DNA of 64,000 nt from Sphingomonas sp. UBA978 (GTDB lineage Bacteria > Pseudomonadota > Alphaproteobacteria > Sphingomonadales > Sphingomonadaceae), in the NCBI RefSeq assembly GCF_002292295.1, contig NZ_DBBS01000002.1:1-64000 (forward strand). The letters are read 5' to 3'. The notes below the pieces were generated by a model that worked only from the letters and a program-made list of their open reading frames with translations, made no database searches and was not told the origin of the DNA. The position numbers were made by a program, and so were the translations under genes. Within the stretch, counting starts at the first letter, position 1. Each line of letters begins with the position of its first letter. Below are positions 16,243 through 23,713 of this stretch, piece after piece.

Positions 16243-18629
16243 GCCGGGTGCCGCGGACGCTGCTGCTCGGCGTGCAGGCGGCGGCGGGCCTGCTGGGTGC
16301 GGCGATGCTCGCGCTCGGGCTGTGGCTGCTGGCGCTGGGAGGGACGCCTTATTACGCGGTCGCCGGCGTATCGCTGATCGGCGGCACCGTACTGACGTGG
16401 CGGGGGCGGCCGGTCGGCGGCCTGCTGCTGACGGGGGCGGCACTGCTGCTCAGCATCGTCTGGGCGGTGGCCGAGATCGCCGGCAAGGGCTGGCAACCGG
16501 TCTGGGCGATCGACCTGGCTGCGCGGGTCGGTGCGATCGGCGCCCTGTTCGCGGCGGCGCTGCTGGTCTGGCTGCTCGGCAGCGCGGGCGCGACGGCGCG
16601 GCGACGGCGGACGGCGCTCGCGACGGCCGGGGTCGCGCTGGTCGCGGTGGCGGGCAGCGTCGCGCTCGCCTGGGAGCGGCCCGTCTCGCCGGCGGGGCGG
16701 CCGGGTGCGCCACAGCCCTTCCCGGCGGATACCGACTGGGCGGCGTTCGGCGGCACCAACAGCGGCGAGCGTTATTCCCCCGCGGCGCAGATCACGCCCG
16801 CCAACGTGTCGGCATTGCGCCCGGCGTGGCAGTTTCACACCGGCGATGCCGCGCCCAACGATCGCGTCTCCTATGCCGCGCAGAACACGCCGCTGAAGGT
16901 CGGCGATACGCTGTTCCTGTGTTCGCCGGGCAACATGGTCTTCGCGCTCGATCCGGGGACGGGGGCGGAACGCTGGCGCTACGATCCCAGGGTCGCGCCG
17001 CGCGCGATGGAATCGATGTTCAGCGCCGCCTGTCGCGCGGTCGGCTATCATGCCGCCGCGGCCGGTGGCGACGCGGTGTGCGCCACGCGGGTCTTCGTCG
17101 CGGCGGCGGACGGGCGGCTGATCGCGCTCGATGCGCGCCGCGGCACCCCGTGTCCGGGCTTCGGTACCGGCGGCACGGTCGACCTGACCGCGGGCATGGG
17201 CCTGCGCGAACCCGGCCATGCCTCCAGCAATTCGGGGCCGGCGGTGGTCGGCGATCTGGTGCTGGTCGGCCAGCAGGTCAGCGACAACCAGCGGCGCGAC
17301 GCGCCCTCGGGCGTGGTCCGCGCCTATGACGCGACCAGCGGCGCGCTGCGCTGGGCATGGGACGCCAAGCGGATCGACCGGCCGCAGGCCCCGCTGGCGC
17401 CCGGCGAGATCTGGCCGCTGGGGACGCCCAACGTCTGGAACGTGATCTCCGCCGACGACGCCATGGGGCTGGTGTTCCTGGCGACGGGCAATGCCGGCAA
17501 CGACCATTTCGGCGGCAATCGCGAGGCGGCGGACGACCGCTACAGTTCCGCCGTCGTCGCGGTGGAACGGGCCACCGGCGCGACGCGCTGGGTGTTCCGC
17601 ACCGTCGAGCGCGACCGGTTCGACTACGACCTCGGCGCGCAGCCGGTCATCACCGACATGACGATCGCCGGCGCGCGCCGCCGCGTCGTCATTCAGGGGA
17701 CCAAGACCGGGTCGCTGTTCGTCCTCGACGCCGCCACCGGCCGGCCGCTGCGTCCGGTCGTCCGTCGCCCGGTGCCGCAGGGCGGCGTGCGGGGCGAGAC
17801 ACTGTCGCCGACGCAGCCGCAATCGGTCTTCTACCCCAATTTCGCCGGCCTGCCGGGCCGCGATCCGGAACGGATCGATGCGCGCCATGCCTTCGGTCTG
17901 ACGCCGATCGACGCCGCTTTGTGCCGGATCCAGTTCCACCGGATGCGCTATGCGGGGATGTACACGCCGCCGACCGACAAGGGGCTGGGGACATTGCTGT
18001 ATCCCGGTACGATCGGCGGGCTGAACTGGGGCGGGCTGGCGATCGATCCGGCGCGCGGGCTGGTCGTCACCAACCACAGCCGCCTCGCCAATCAGGTCCG
18101 CCTGATCCCGCGCGACAGGGTGGCGGACCCGGCGATCGGCGATGGCGGCCGCCGCCCAGACCAGGCGGTGGCGCCGCAGAAGGGCGCGCCCTGGGGCGTC
18201 GACCGGCCGATCTGGCTGTCGATCCTCGGCGTGCCGTGCAACACGCCGCCCTGGGGATTCCTGTCGGCGACCGATCTGGCGACGGGCGGGCTGGCGTGGA
18301 GCCAGCCGTTCGGGACGGGCTATGACGCCGGGCCGCTCGGCATTCCGATGCGGCTGCGCATCCCGCTCGGCACGCCCAATCTGGGCGGTGCGGTGACGAC
18401 CGCATCGGGGCTGACCTTCATCGCCGCCGCGCAGGACGACTATCTGCGCGCGTTCGAAACGGCGAGCGGCCGGCTGCTCTGGTCGGCGCGCCTGCCGGCG
18501 GGCGGGCAGGCATCGGCGATGACCTACATGCACCGCGGCCGGCAATATGTTGCGATCGGGGCGACCGGGCACAAGCAACTCAAGACCCGGGCGGGCGATG
18601 CGCTGATGGTCTATGCGTTGCCCGATTAG
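16239..18629 (+). CDS. gcd: Membrane-bound PQQ-dependent glucose dehydrogenase
   Basis: Quinoprotein that oxidises D-glucose (or related aldoses) to the lactone in the periplasm and passes electrons to ubiquinone. Starting at ATG 16239 it has 796 residues, the standard length. The N-terminus carries about five membrane helices (to about residue 140), followed by an eight-bladed PQQ propeller. Typical segments are WAAFGGTNSGERYSPAAQI, ALDARRGTPCPGFG, LDAATGRPL and GGLNWGGLAIDP. A PQQ synthesis cluster is not in this window. The 3' end overlaps the convergent mfd-like gene by 4 bases. Confidence 0.93.
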   Translation: MSRVPRTLLLGVQAAAGLLGAAMLALGLWLLALGGTPYYAVAGVSLIGGTVLTWRGRPVGGLLLTGAALLLSIVWAVAEIAGKGWQPVWAIDLAARVGAIGALFAAALLVWLLGSAGATARRRRTALATAGVALVAVAGSVALAWERPVSPAGRPGAPQPFPADTDWAAFGGTNSGERYSPAAQITPANVSALRPAWQFHTGDAAPNDRVSYAAQNTPLKVGDTLFLCSPGNMVFALDPGTGAERWRYDPRVAPRAMESMFSAACRAVGYHAAAAGGDAVCATRVFVAAADGRLIALDARRGTPCPGFGTGGTVDLTAGMGLREPGHASSNSGPAVVGDLVLVGQQVSDNQRRDAPSGVVRAYDATSGALRWAWDAKRIDRPQAPLAPGEIWPLGTPNVWNVISADDAMGLVFLATGNAGNDHFGGNREAADDRYSSAVVAVERATGATRWVFRTVERDRFDYDLGAQPVITDMTIAGARRRVVIQGTKTGSLFVLDAATGRPLRPVVRRPVPQGGVRGETLSPTQPQSVFYPNFAGLPGRDPERIDARHAFGLTPIDAALCRIQFHRMRYAGMYTPPTDKGLGTLLYPGTIGGLNWGGLAIDPARGLVVTNHSRLANQVRLIPRDRVADPAIGDGGRRPDQAVAPQKGAPWGVDRPIWLSILGVPCNTPPWGFLSATDLATGGLAWSQPFGTGYDAGPLGIPMRLRIPLGTPNLGGAVTTASGLTFIAAAQDDYLRAFETASGRLLWSARLPAGGQASAMTYMHRGRQYVAIGATGHKQLKTRAGDALMVYALPD

Positions 18630-21600
18630 GCGGGGCGCTCCATCGGCATCTCGCCCAGCAATTCCCTGACCCGCTCGCTGCGGCGCAGCGGGTCGGCGAT
18701 CCGCTCGCGCACGAGCCACCGCCGTTTCGACGCCTCGAACGGGGCGGGCAAATGCGCCTTCGGGTCGCCCAGCGTGAACGCCAGCGCGCCCGGACCCGCG
18801 TCGATCTGACGGACGCCCGCGTCCATCGCGAGGATCACGATCCGCGTCATCTCCAGCAGGCGGACGGTGGCGGCCGGCAGGCTGCCGAAGCGATCCTCGA
18901 GCTCGGCGGCGAACGCCTCCAGCGCCGCCACGTCGCCGAGGTGCGCGAGCTGGCCGTAGAGCGTCAGGCGGACATCGGCCTCGGGGATCCACTCTTCCGG
19001 TATCGCCCCCGCCAGACCGAGGTTGAGGACCGGGTGCACGCGCTCGACATCCTCGCCGCGCGCCGCCTTGAGCGCCTGACCGAGTAGATACTGGTAGAGA
19101 TCGACGCCGATCAGCTTCATATGGCCGGCCTGCTCCTCGCCGACGAGGTCGCCCGCGCCCCGCATGTCGAGATCGCGGGCGCTGATCGCGAAGCCGGCGC
19201 CGAGCTGGTCGAACGCCTGCAGCGCGCGCAGGCGCTTCAGCGTCGCCTCCGCGATCGTCGCTTCGCCCGCGGTCAGCAGCAGGATCTGGCCGCGCCGCCC
19301 GCCGCGGCCGACCCGCCCGCGCAGCTGGTGCAGCTGCGACAGGCCGAAGCGGTCGGCGTAATGGACGATCATCGTATTGGCGCGCGGCACGTCCAGCCCC
19401 GCCTCGATGATGTTCGTCGCCAGCAGGATATCGCCGTCACCCGCGGCAAAGGCGGTCATCGCATCGTCGAGGTCGCCGGCGTCCATCCGGCCATGCGCGA
19501 CGACGACGCCGAGTTCGGGGACGAGGCGCGCCAGCCGCTTGGCCAGCGGTGCGATATCCTCGATCCGCGGGACGACGACGAAGCTCTGCCCGCCGCGCGC
19601 CCGCTCGCGTCGGAGCGCCCGGCGGACCGTCTCGTCGTCGAAGCCCTGCACGATGGTGCGGATCGGCTGGCGCCGTGCGGGCGGGGTCGCGATGATCGAC
19701 AGGGCCTGCAGCCCGACCATCGCGGATTGCAGGGTGCGCGGGATCGGCGTGGCGCTCAGCGTCAGGACGTGGCCGGCGCCCATGGCGCGCAGGCCGGCCT
19801 TCGCCTTGGCACCGAAACGCTGTTCCTCGTCGATCACGACCAGTGCCAGATCGGCGAACGTCACGCTCTTGCCGCCGACGCTGCCGGTGCCGATCACGAC
19901 GTCGATCGACCCGTCGGCAAGGCCCGTCCGGACGCGCTTGCGCTCGGCGGCGGTGGACAGGCGCGACAGGCCGGCAACCGTCAGGCCGGTCGCTTCGAAC
20001 CGCTTGCGGAAGGTCGCGAGATGCTGGCGGACCAGCACCGTCGTCGGCGCGACGACGGCGACCTGGCGACCGGCCAGCGCGACCATTGCCGCGGCGCGCA
20101 GCGCGACCTCGGTCTTGCCATAGCCGACGTCGCCGACGACCAGCCGATCCATCGGCCGCCCGCTGGCCAGATCGCTGCGCACCGCCGCGATCGCGCGCAT
20201 CTGATCCGCGGTTTCGGTGAAGGCGAAACCCGCGGCGAACGTCTCGTACGCCGCATTGTCGGGGACGATCGGCGCGGTGGTGCGCGCGTCGCGTGCCGCG
20301 GCGAGCGCCTGCAACGCCCGCGCACTGTCGGCGATGGCCGCATCGATCCCGGCCCGGCGTTTCGCCCAGCTGCCGCCGTCGAGCGTGTCGTAGGTCACCG
20401 CATCGGCATCCGCGCCATAGCGCCAGATCCGCCCCGCTTCGGTGACGGGGACGAGGCGGCGGGCGCTTTTGGCATATTCGAGCACGATCGCGTCGGTGGA
20501 CGCGGTGTCGTCGAGCTGGACCGCTTCCAACCCGACCACCGCGCCGATGCCGTGATCCTCGTGCACGATCAGGTCGCCGATCCGCAGCTCCGCGCCCTCG
20601 CCGAACCCCTGTGCGGATCGCGGATCGCTCGCGTCGAGCTGCGCGCGGCTGCCGAGCAGATCGGCGGCGGCGACGATCGTGACGTCGTCGAGGACGAAGC
20701 CATGGTCGAGCGGTGCGACGAGCAGCGATACGGTGCCGGCGGGGCTGCGCGCCGCCTCCGCCAGCGATCCGATCGCCACGCCGTCCAGCCCGAGGCGGGG
20801 CGACAGGAAGCGCAGGTCGCGGGCAGCGCCGGCGATGACCATGCGCCCTTCGGCCAGTGCGGCGCCGGCGAAACGGCGGAACGCCCGCAGCGGATCGCGC
20901 CGTTCGACGAAGCGCGGAATCGGCGCGCCCGTGTCCGGCCCCGGCACGATCCGGCGCTCCGCGACGGCGGCCTGCCATGCCGCATCGTCGACGAGCGCCG
21001 CCAGCGATCGGCGTTCCCCCGATCCGTCCGCGGCGAGCGCGAGGAACCGGTCCCGCCGATCCTGCGCGCGGGGATCCAGATAGACGTCGGCGTCCGGCAG
21101 ATGGGCGGTGATCGGCACGCCCTCGCCGAGCGGCGGCTCGCTGGCCCGACCGATGGTCACCTGTTCGACATCCTCCAGCCCGAGCTGGGTGACCGGATCA
21201 TAGCTGCGCAGCGTCGTGACGCGACCGTCGGCGAATTCGATCCGCACCGGGTGCAGGCGATCCGCCGGGAACAGGTCGACGACGCTGCCGCGGATCGCGA
21301 TCTCGCCCGGCTCGTCGACGCGATCGTCGAGGACATAGCCGATACTCTCCGCCAGCGCGGGCAGGGCGGCGACGTCGATCGCCTCGCCGACCGCGAACAC
21401 CGGTGGCGCTTCGTCGAACGCGGTCGGGGCGGCGTAGCGCACGGCGCTGGCCTCCGCCGACAGCACGAGCAGGACAGGCCGATCGGCCGCGCCGGCCGTG
21501 GCGGTGCGCAGGCGGCGCAACGCCTCGACCCGCTGGCCGACATTGGCGGCGCTCGGCGGGGCGGCCTCGCCGGGCAGCGCATCGCTGCCGGTCAGGTGGA

Positions 21601-21790
21601 TCACCTCCGTCGCCGGCGCGAACGCCGCGGCGAGGCGCGCGATGGTTTCGGCGCGGGCCTCGTCCTCGGCGACGACGATCGCACGCCGGCTATCGCCGGC
21701 GACGATCCGGGCGGCGACGCATGCGGGCGGCGCGGCGGGCGCCGTCGCCTCTTCGCCGGCGACGACGCGGTTGCTGGTACGCTTCAACAT
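18626..21790 (-). CDS. mfd: Mfd-type transcription-repair coupling factor / helicase (short form)
   Basis: SF2 DNA translocase that in the Mfd family removes stalled RNA polymerase and recruits UvrA. Layout: UvrB-like D1/D2 (with GEIAIRGSVVDLFPADR), D3, the RNA-polymerase interaction domain (GDLIVHEDHGIGAVVGLE), then the motor with Walker A GDVGYGKTEVALRAA, DEEQRFG, SATPIPRTLQ, the TRG-like LGAGFAISARDLDMRGAG and a C-terminal D7-like part. At 1054 residues it is roughly 100 shorter than usual and fairly divergent, so it may be a second Mfd-like paralogue rather than the housekeeping copy. The start has a GGAGAG ribosome site. Confidence 0.8.
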   Translation of the reverse strand: MLKRTSNRVVAGEEATAPAAPPACVAARIVAGDSRRAIVVAEDEARAETIARLAAAFAPATEVIHLTGSDALPGEAAPPSAANVGQRVEALRRLRTATAGAADRPVLLVLSAEASAVRYAAPTAFDEAPPVFAVGEAIDVAALPALAESIGYVLDDRVDEPGEIAIRGSVVDLFPADRLHPVRIEFADGRVTTLRSYDPVTQLGLEDVEQVTIGRASEPPLGEGVPITAHLPDADVYLDPRAQDRRDRFLALAADGSGERRSLAALVDDAAWQAAVAERRIVPGPDTGAPIPRFVERRDPLRAFRRFAGAALAEGRMVIAGAARDLRFLSPRLGLDGVAIGSLAEAARSPAGTVSLLVAPLDHGFVLDDVTIVAAADLLGSRAQLDASDPRSAQGFGEGAELRIGDLIVHEDHGIGAVVGLEAVQLDDTASTDAIVLEYAKSARRLVPVTEAGRIWRYGADADAVTYDTLDGGSWAKRRAGIDAAIADSARALQALAAARDARTTAPIVPDNAAYETFAAGFAFTETADQMRAIAAVRSDLASGRPMDRLVVGDVGYGKTEVALRAAAMVALAGRQVAVVAPTTVLVRQHLATFRKRFEATGLTVAGLSRLSTAAERKRVRTGLADGSIDVVIGTGSVGGKSVTFADLALVVIDEEQRFGAKAKAGLRAMGAGHVLTLSATPIPRTLQSAMVGLQALSIIATPPARRQPIRTIVQGFDDETVRRALRRERARGGQSFVVVPRIEDIAPLAKRLARLVPELGVVVAHGRMDAGDLDDAMTAFAAGDGDILLATNIIEAGLDVPRANTMIVHYADRFGLSQLHQLRGRVGRGGRRGQILLLTAGEATIAEATLKRLRALQAFDQLGAGFAISARDLDMRGAGDLVGEEQAGHMKLIGVDLYQYLLGQALKAARGEDVERVHPVLNLGLAGAIPEEWIPEADVRLTLYGQLAHLGDVAALEAFAAELEDRFGSLPAATVRLLEMTRIVILAMDAGVRQIDAGPGALAFTLGDPKAHLPAPFEASKRRWLVRERIADPLRRSERVRELLGEMPMERPA

Positions 21791-21943
21791 GGCCGCTCTC
21801 CGGGGCGATCATGCCCGCAAGATGAACGGCAGCCCGTCGTGCTTCGTTCCGCGCCGACGGGTCGGGCGGTCACGATGAAACGGAAAAATATCCTTCCATC
21901 ACAAAGGGAACCGACACGAAACCCGTGACCGGTCGTACCGACC

Positions 21944-22252
21944 TCATTCGTCCGGCGGTGTGCCGAACGAGAGCGCCTCGGCCGAGCCGACCTTCTTTTC
22001 GCCAGCGAACAGCTGGTCGAGCCGATCCCGGATTTCCTGACGATATTCCTGCTGGCCGCGCCGCCGCGGACCGGCGACCGACACCTCGTCGGCGATCGCG
22101 TCCTTGATCCGCGCGATCGCCGGTTCCGCCAGCACATTGGCATCGCGCAATTCGATGCAGAGCTGCACCAGCCCGACCGCGGTCGCCTGCGCCCGCAGGC
22201 CGACGTTCACCACATCGAAGTGCAACCTCTTCTGTCTGTCGACCGTGTTCAT
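21944..22252 (-). CDS. Hypothetical protein (102 aa)
   Basis: Unrecognised 102-residue cytoplasmic protein starting at ATG 22252. This start is chosen because AAAGGAGAGG lies just upstream on the minus strand and the residues before it are of poor quality. It begins MNTVDRQKRLHFDVVNVGLRAQATAVGLVQLCIELRD and looks all-helical and charged (RRRGQQEYRQEIRDRLDQLFAGEKK). It is divergent from the equally short gene at 22360, with about 107 bases between them, so the two may share a regulatory region. Confidence 0.7.
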   Translation of the reverse strand: MNTVDRQKRLHFDVVNVGLRAQATAVGLVQLCIELRDANVLAEPAIARIKDAIADEVSVAGPRRRGQQEYRQEIRDRLDQLFAGEKKVGSAEALSFGTPPDE

Positions 22253-22359
22253 CCGACCTCTCCTTTCGTCCGGATGGTCAACGCGCGAAGGCGGCGATGC
22301 GCTGCGATGGGTCCGATATCGGTCCCGTCGCGTTGGGCGATGCGATTGGAGAGAAATCA

Positions 22360-22668
22360 ATGAGCACCACCCTGAGCGCCAAGTTCGACACCCGCCGCGA
22401 CGCCGAAATGACGGTCGAACGGCTGGTCCAGCAGTTCCGGATCGAGCGGACGGACATCCTGGTCACGGCGGACGGCGACGACAACACGGCCGGAGTCGAG
22501 GAAGCGGGGTCCGACACTGCGGCCGGCACGCCGACGCCGGAGAATCGCGGGGATGCCGCACTCGAGGGGCGGGTGGTCGTTTCGGTGAAGATCGATGGCG
22601 AGGCCCTCGCCGACGAGGTCCGCGCGGCGTTCGGCGAATTCGAAGCCGAAGACGTCACCGAACGATGA
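22360..22668 (+). CDS. Hypothetical acidic protein (102 aa)
   Basis: Unrecognised 102-residue acidic protein starting at ATG 22360 after TTGGAGAGAAATCA. The N-terminal part (STTLSAKFDTRRDAEMTVERLVQQFRIERTDILV) and the C-terminal part (RVVVSVKIDGEALADEVRAAFGEFEAEDV) look like two halves of a small alpha/beta fold, joined by an Asp/Gly/Thr-rich linker. This is the layout of small stress-related proteins seen in sphingomonads, but I cannot name a family. A hairpin follows 3 bases after the stop. Confidence 0.7.
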   Translation: MSTTLSAKFDTRRDAEMTVERLVQQFRIERTDILVTADGDDNTAGVEEAGSDTAAGTPTPENRGDAALEGRVVVSVKIDGEALADEVRAAFGEFEAEDVTER

Positions 22669-22671
22669 GCA

Positions 22672-22710
22672 GGTGCGGTCATGGGCGGATACGTCGCCCA
22701 TGATCGCACC
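22672..22710. terminator. Bidirectional hairpin between convergent genes
   Basis: A long near-perfect inverted repeat (arms GGTGCGGTCATGGGCGA and TCGCCCATGATCGCACC, one mismatch) occupies the gap between two convergent small genes. The lack of a clear T-run makes it a moderate rather than a canonical intrinsic terminator. Confidence 0.6.
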
Positions 22711-22730
22711 GGCGGTTCGCCGGCTTCAGC

Positions 22731-23213
22731 TCAGCTGGCGGTCGGCGCGTGGCCATCGGTTTGACGACGCCGTGCCAAATCGGCGTTCTGCGCCTGCCGT
22801 ATCTCTTCGTACGTCCCCGTGCGGGCGTCCGGCATCGGGACGGTGGCGAGGCCGCTGACGTTCGGACTGTCGCCCGCGCCGCCGCTGATCTCCTTGTCGA
22901 ACACGCCGGTTTGCACCGCGATGCGCATCGCCTGCAGGTAATCGGCGAAGCGGTCCGCCGGAACGAACACCCGCGTCTGGCCGTCGATCGTCAGCGGCGC
23001 GCCGTTGGGCAGCGTCGGACTGAAGGCGACATGGCCGTTGTCCTCGTCGAACCATGATGGTCGATCGTCCGCCGCGGGCTCGGCCCATTGCCGCTCCGCC
23101 GTATCGAGCGAGGCGAGCACGGGTGCCCGCATCGCCGCGATGTCGGGGCTGTCGCTCTTCATCGTATCGGCAATGGCCTGACCGGCGCCATCGACCATGG
23201 TCTTGAGTGACAT
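22731..23213 (-). CDS. Hypothetical protein (160 aa)
   Basis: Unrecognised 160-residue protein. Start at ATG 23213, which follows GGAGAG on the minus strand; the open frame continues upstream, but that part overlaps the cobalamin riboswitch region and is not credible as protein. It begins MSLKTMVDGAGQAIADTMKSDSPDIAAMRAPVLASLDTAERQW and has a middle section rich in Pro and aromatic residues (SWFDEDNGHVAFSPTLPNGAPLTIDG). No signal peptide or membrane segment is seen. It is convergent with the gene at 22360 and shares a hairpin with it. Confidence 0.65.
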   Translation of the reverse strand: MSLKTMVDGAGQAIADTMKSDSPDIAAMRAPVLASLDTAERQWAEPAADDRPSWFDEDNGHVAFSPTLPNGAPLTIDGQTRVFVPADRFADYLQAMRIAVQTGVFDKEISGGAGDSPNVSGLATVPMPDARTGTYEEIRQAQNADLARRRQTDGHAPTAS

Positions 23214-23358
23214 ATATGCTCTCCAATGACGGTTAAACGTTTGAAGAGACGGGAAAGTGCCTCGCGCCCCGCATGCCGTTCCATTGCCCGGGCCGTGGTC
23301 GATGGTCGGGGCGTCACATGCCCCGCAGGTGTCATATAAAGAAATCTTTATATCGCCG

Positions 23359-23388
23359 TTGACGGATGCGCCAAAGCCCGGGATGATA
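23359..23388 (+). promoter_or_regulatory. Probable metE promoter
   Basis: TTGACG (23359-23364) and a weak -10 (GATGAT at 23382-23387 or ATGATA at 23383-23388) are spaced 17-18 bases apart. They lie immediately upstream of the riboswitch, so transcription would start at about its first paired element. Pattern evidence only. Confidence 0.5.
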
Positions 23389-23600
23389 AGGGCGTCGAGG
23401 TTCTTCGGCCGCGAAGGCGCGCCGAAGCTAAGACGGGAAGCCGGTGCGGACCCCCTTCGAGGATCAGGGTCCAAGGCCGGCGCTGCCCCCGCAACTGTAA
23501 GCGGCGAGCGGCGGTCGACAGTGTCACTGGCGGTGCGAGCCGCTGGGAAGGCCAGACCGACGTGACGACCCGCGAGCCAGGAGACCTGCCTTTGACGCGA
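23389..23600 (+). promoter_or_regulatory. Cobalamin (B12) riboswitch controlling metE
   Basis: A classic adenosylcobalamin-class aptamer. In order it shows GGTTC near 23398, GGGAAGCCGGTG, the conserved core CTGCCCCCGCAACTGTAAG, CGCTGGGAAGGCCAGA, and the B12 box GAGCCAGGAGACCTGCC at 23574-23590. It sits 115-125 bases upstream of metE. When cobalamin is bound it should repress the B12-independent methionine synthase. The roughly 500 bases between the 160-aa gene and metE are otherwise explained by this element and its promoter. Exact edges are approximate. Confidence 0.95.
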
Positions 23601-23713
23601 TAACGTCCACCGGCGGGGATCCCGGGCTGGCCGCTTGCACGCACGCGACCGGCGCCTGTCCGGTTCGCGCGTCCTGCCTGTGACCATCCGTCTTCCTCGC
23701 CCTTCATCGGGGT

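Noticed and set aside
15783..18992. 1069-codon open frame on the minus strand
   Set aside because: Antisense to the patatin and glucose dehydrogenase genes; both plus-strand proteins are clearly real.
19121..21928. 935-codon open frame on the plus strand
   Set aside because: Antisense shadow of the Mfd-like gene with low-complexity composition and no motif.
22731..23687. Longer 318-residue version of the 160-aa gene
   Set aside because: The extra N-terminal part overlaps the riboswitch in antisense; the ATG at 23213 has its own ribosome site.
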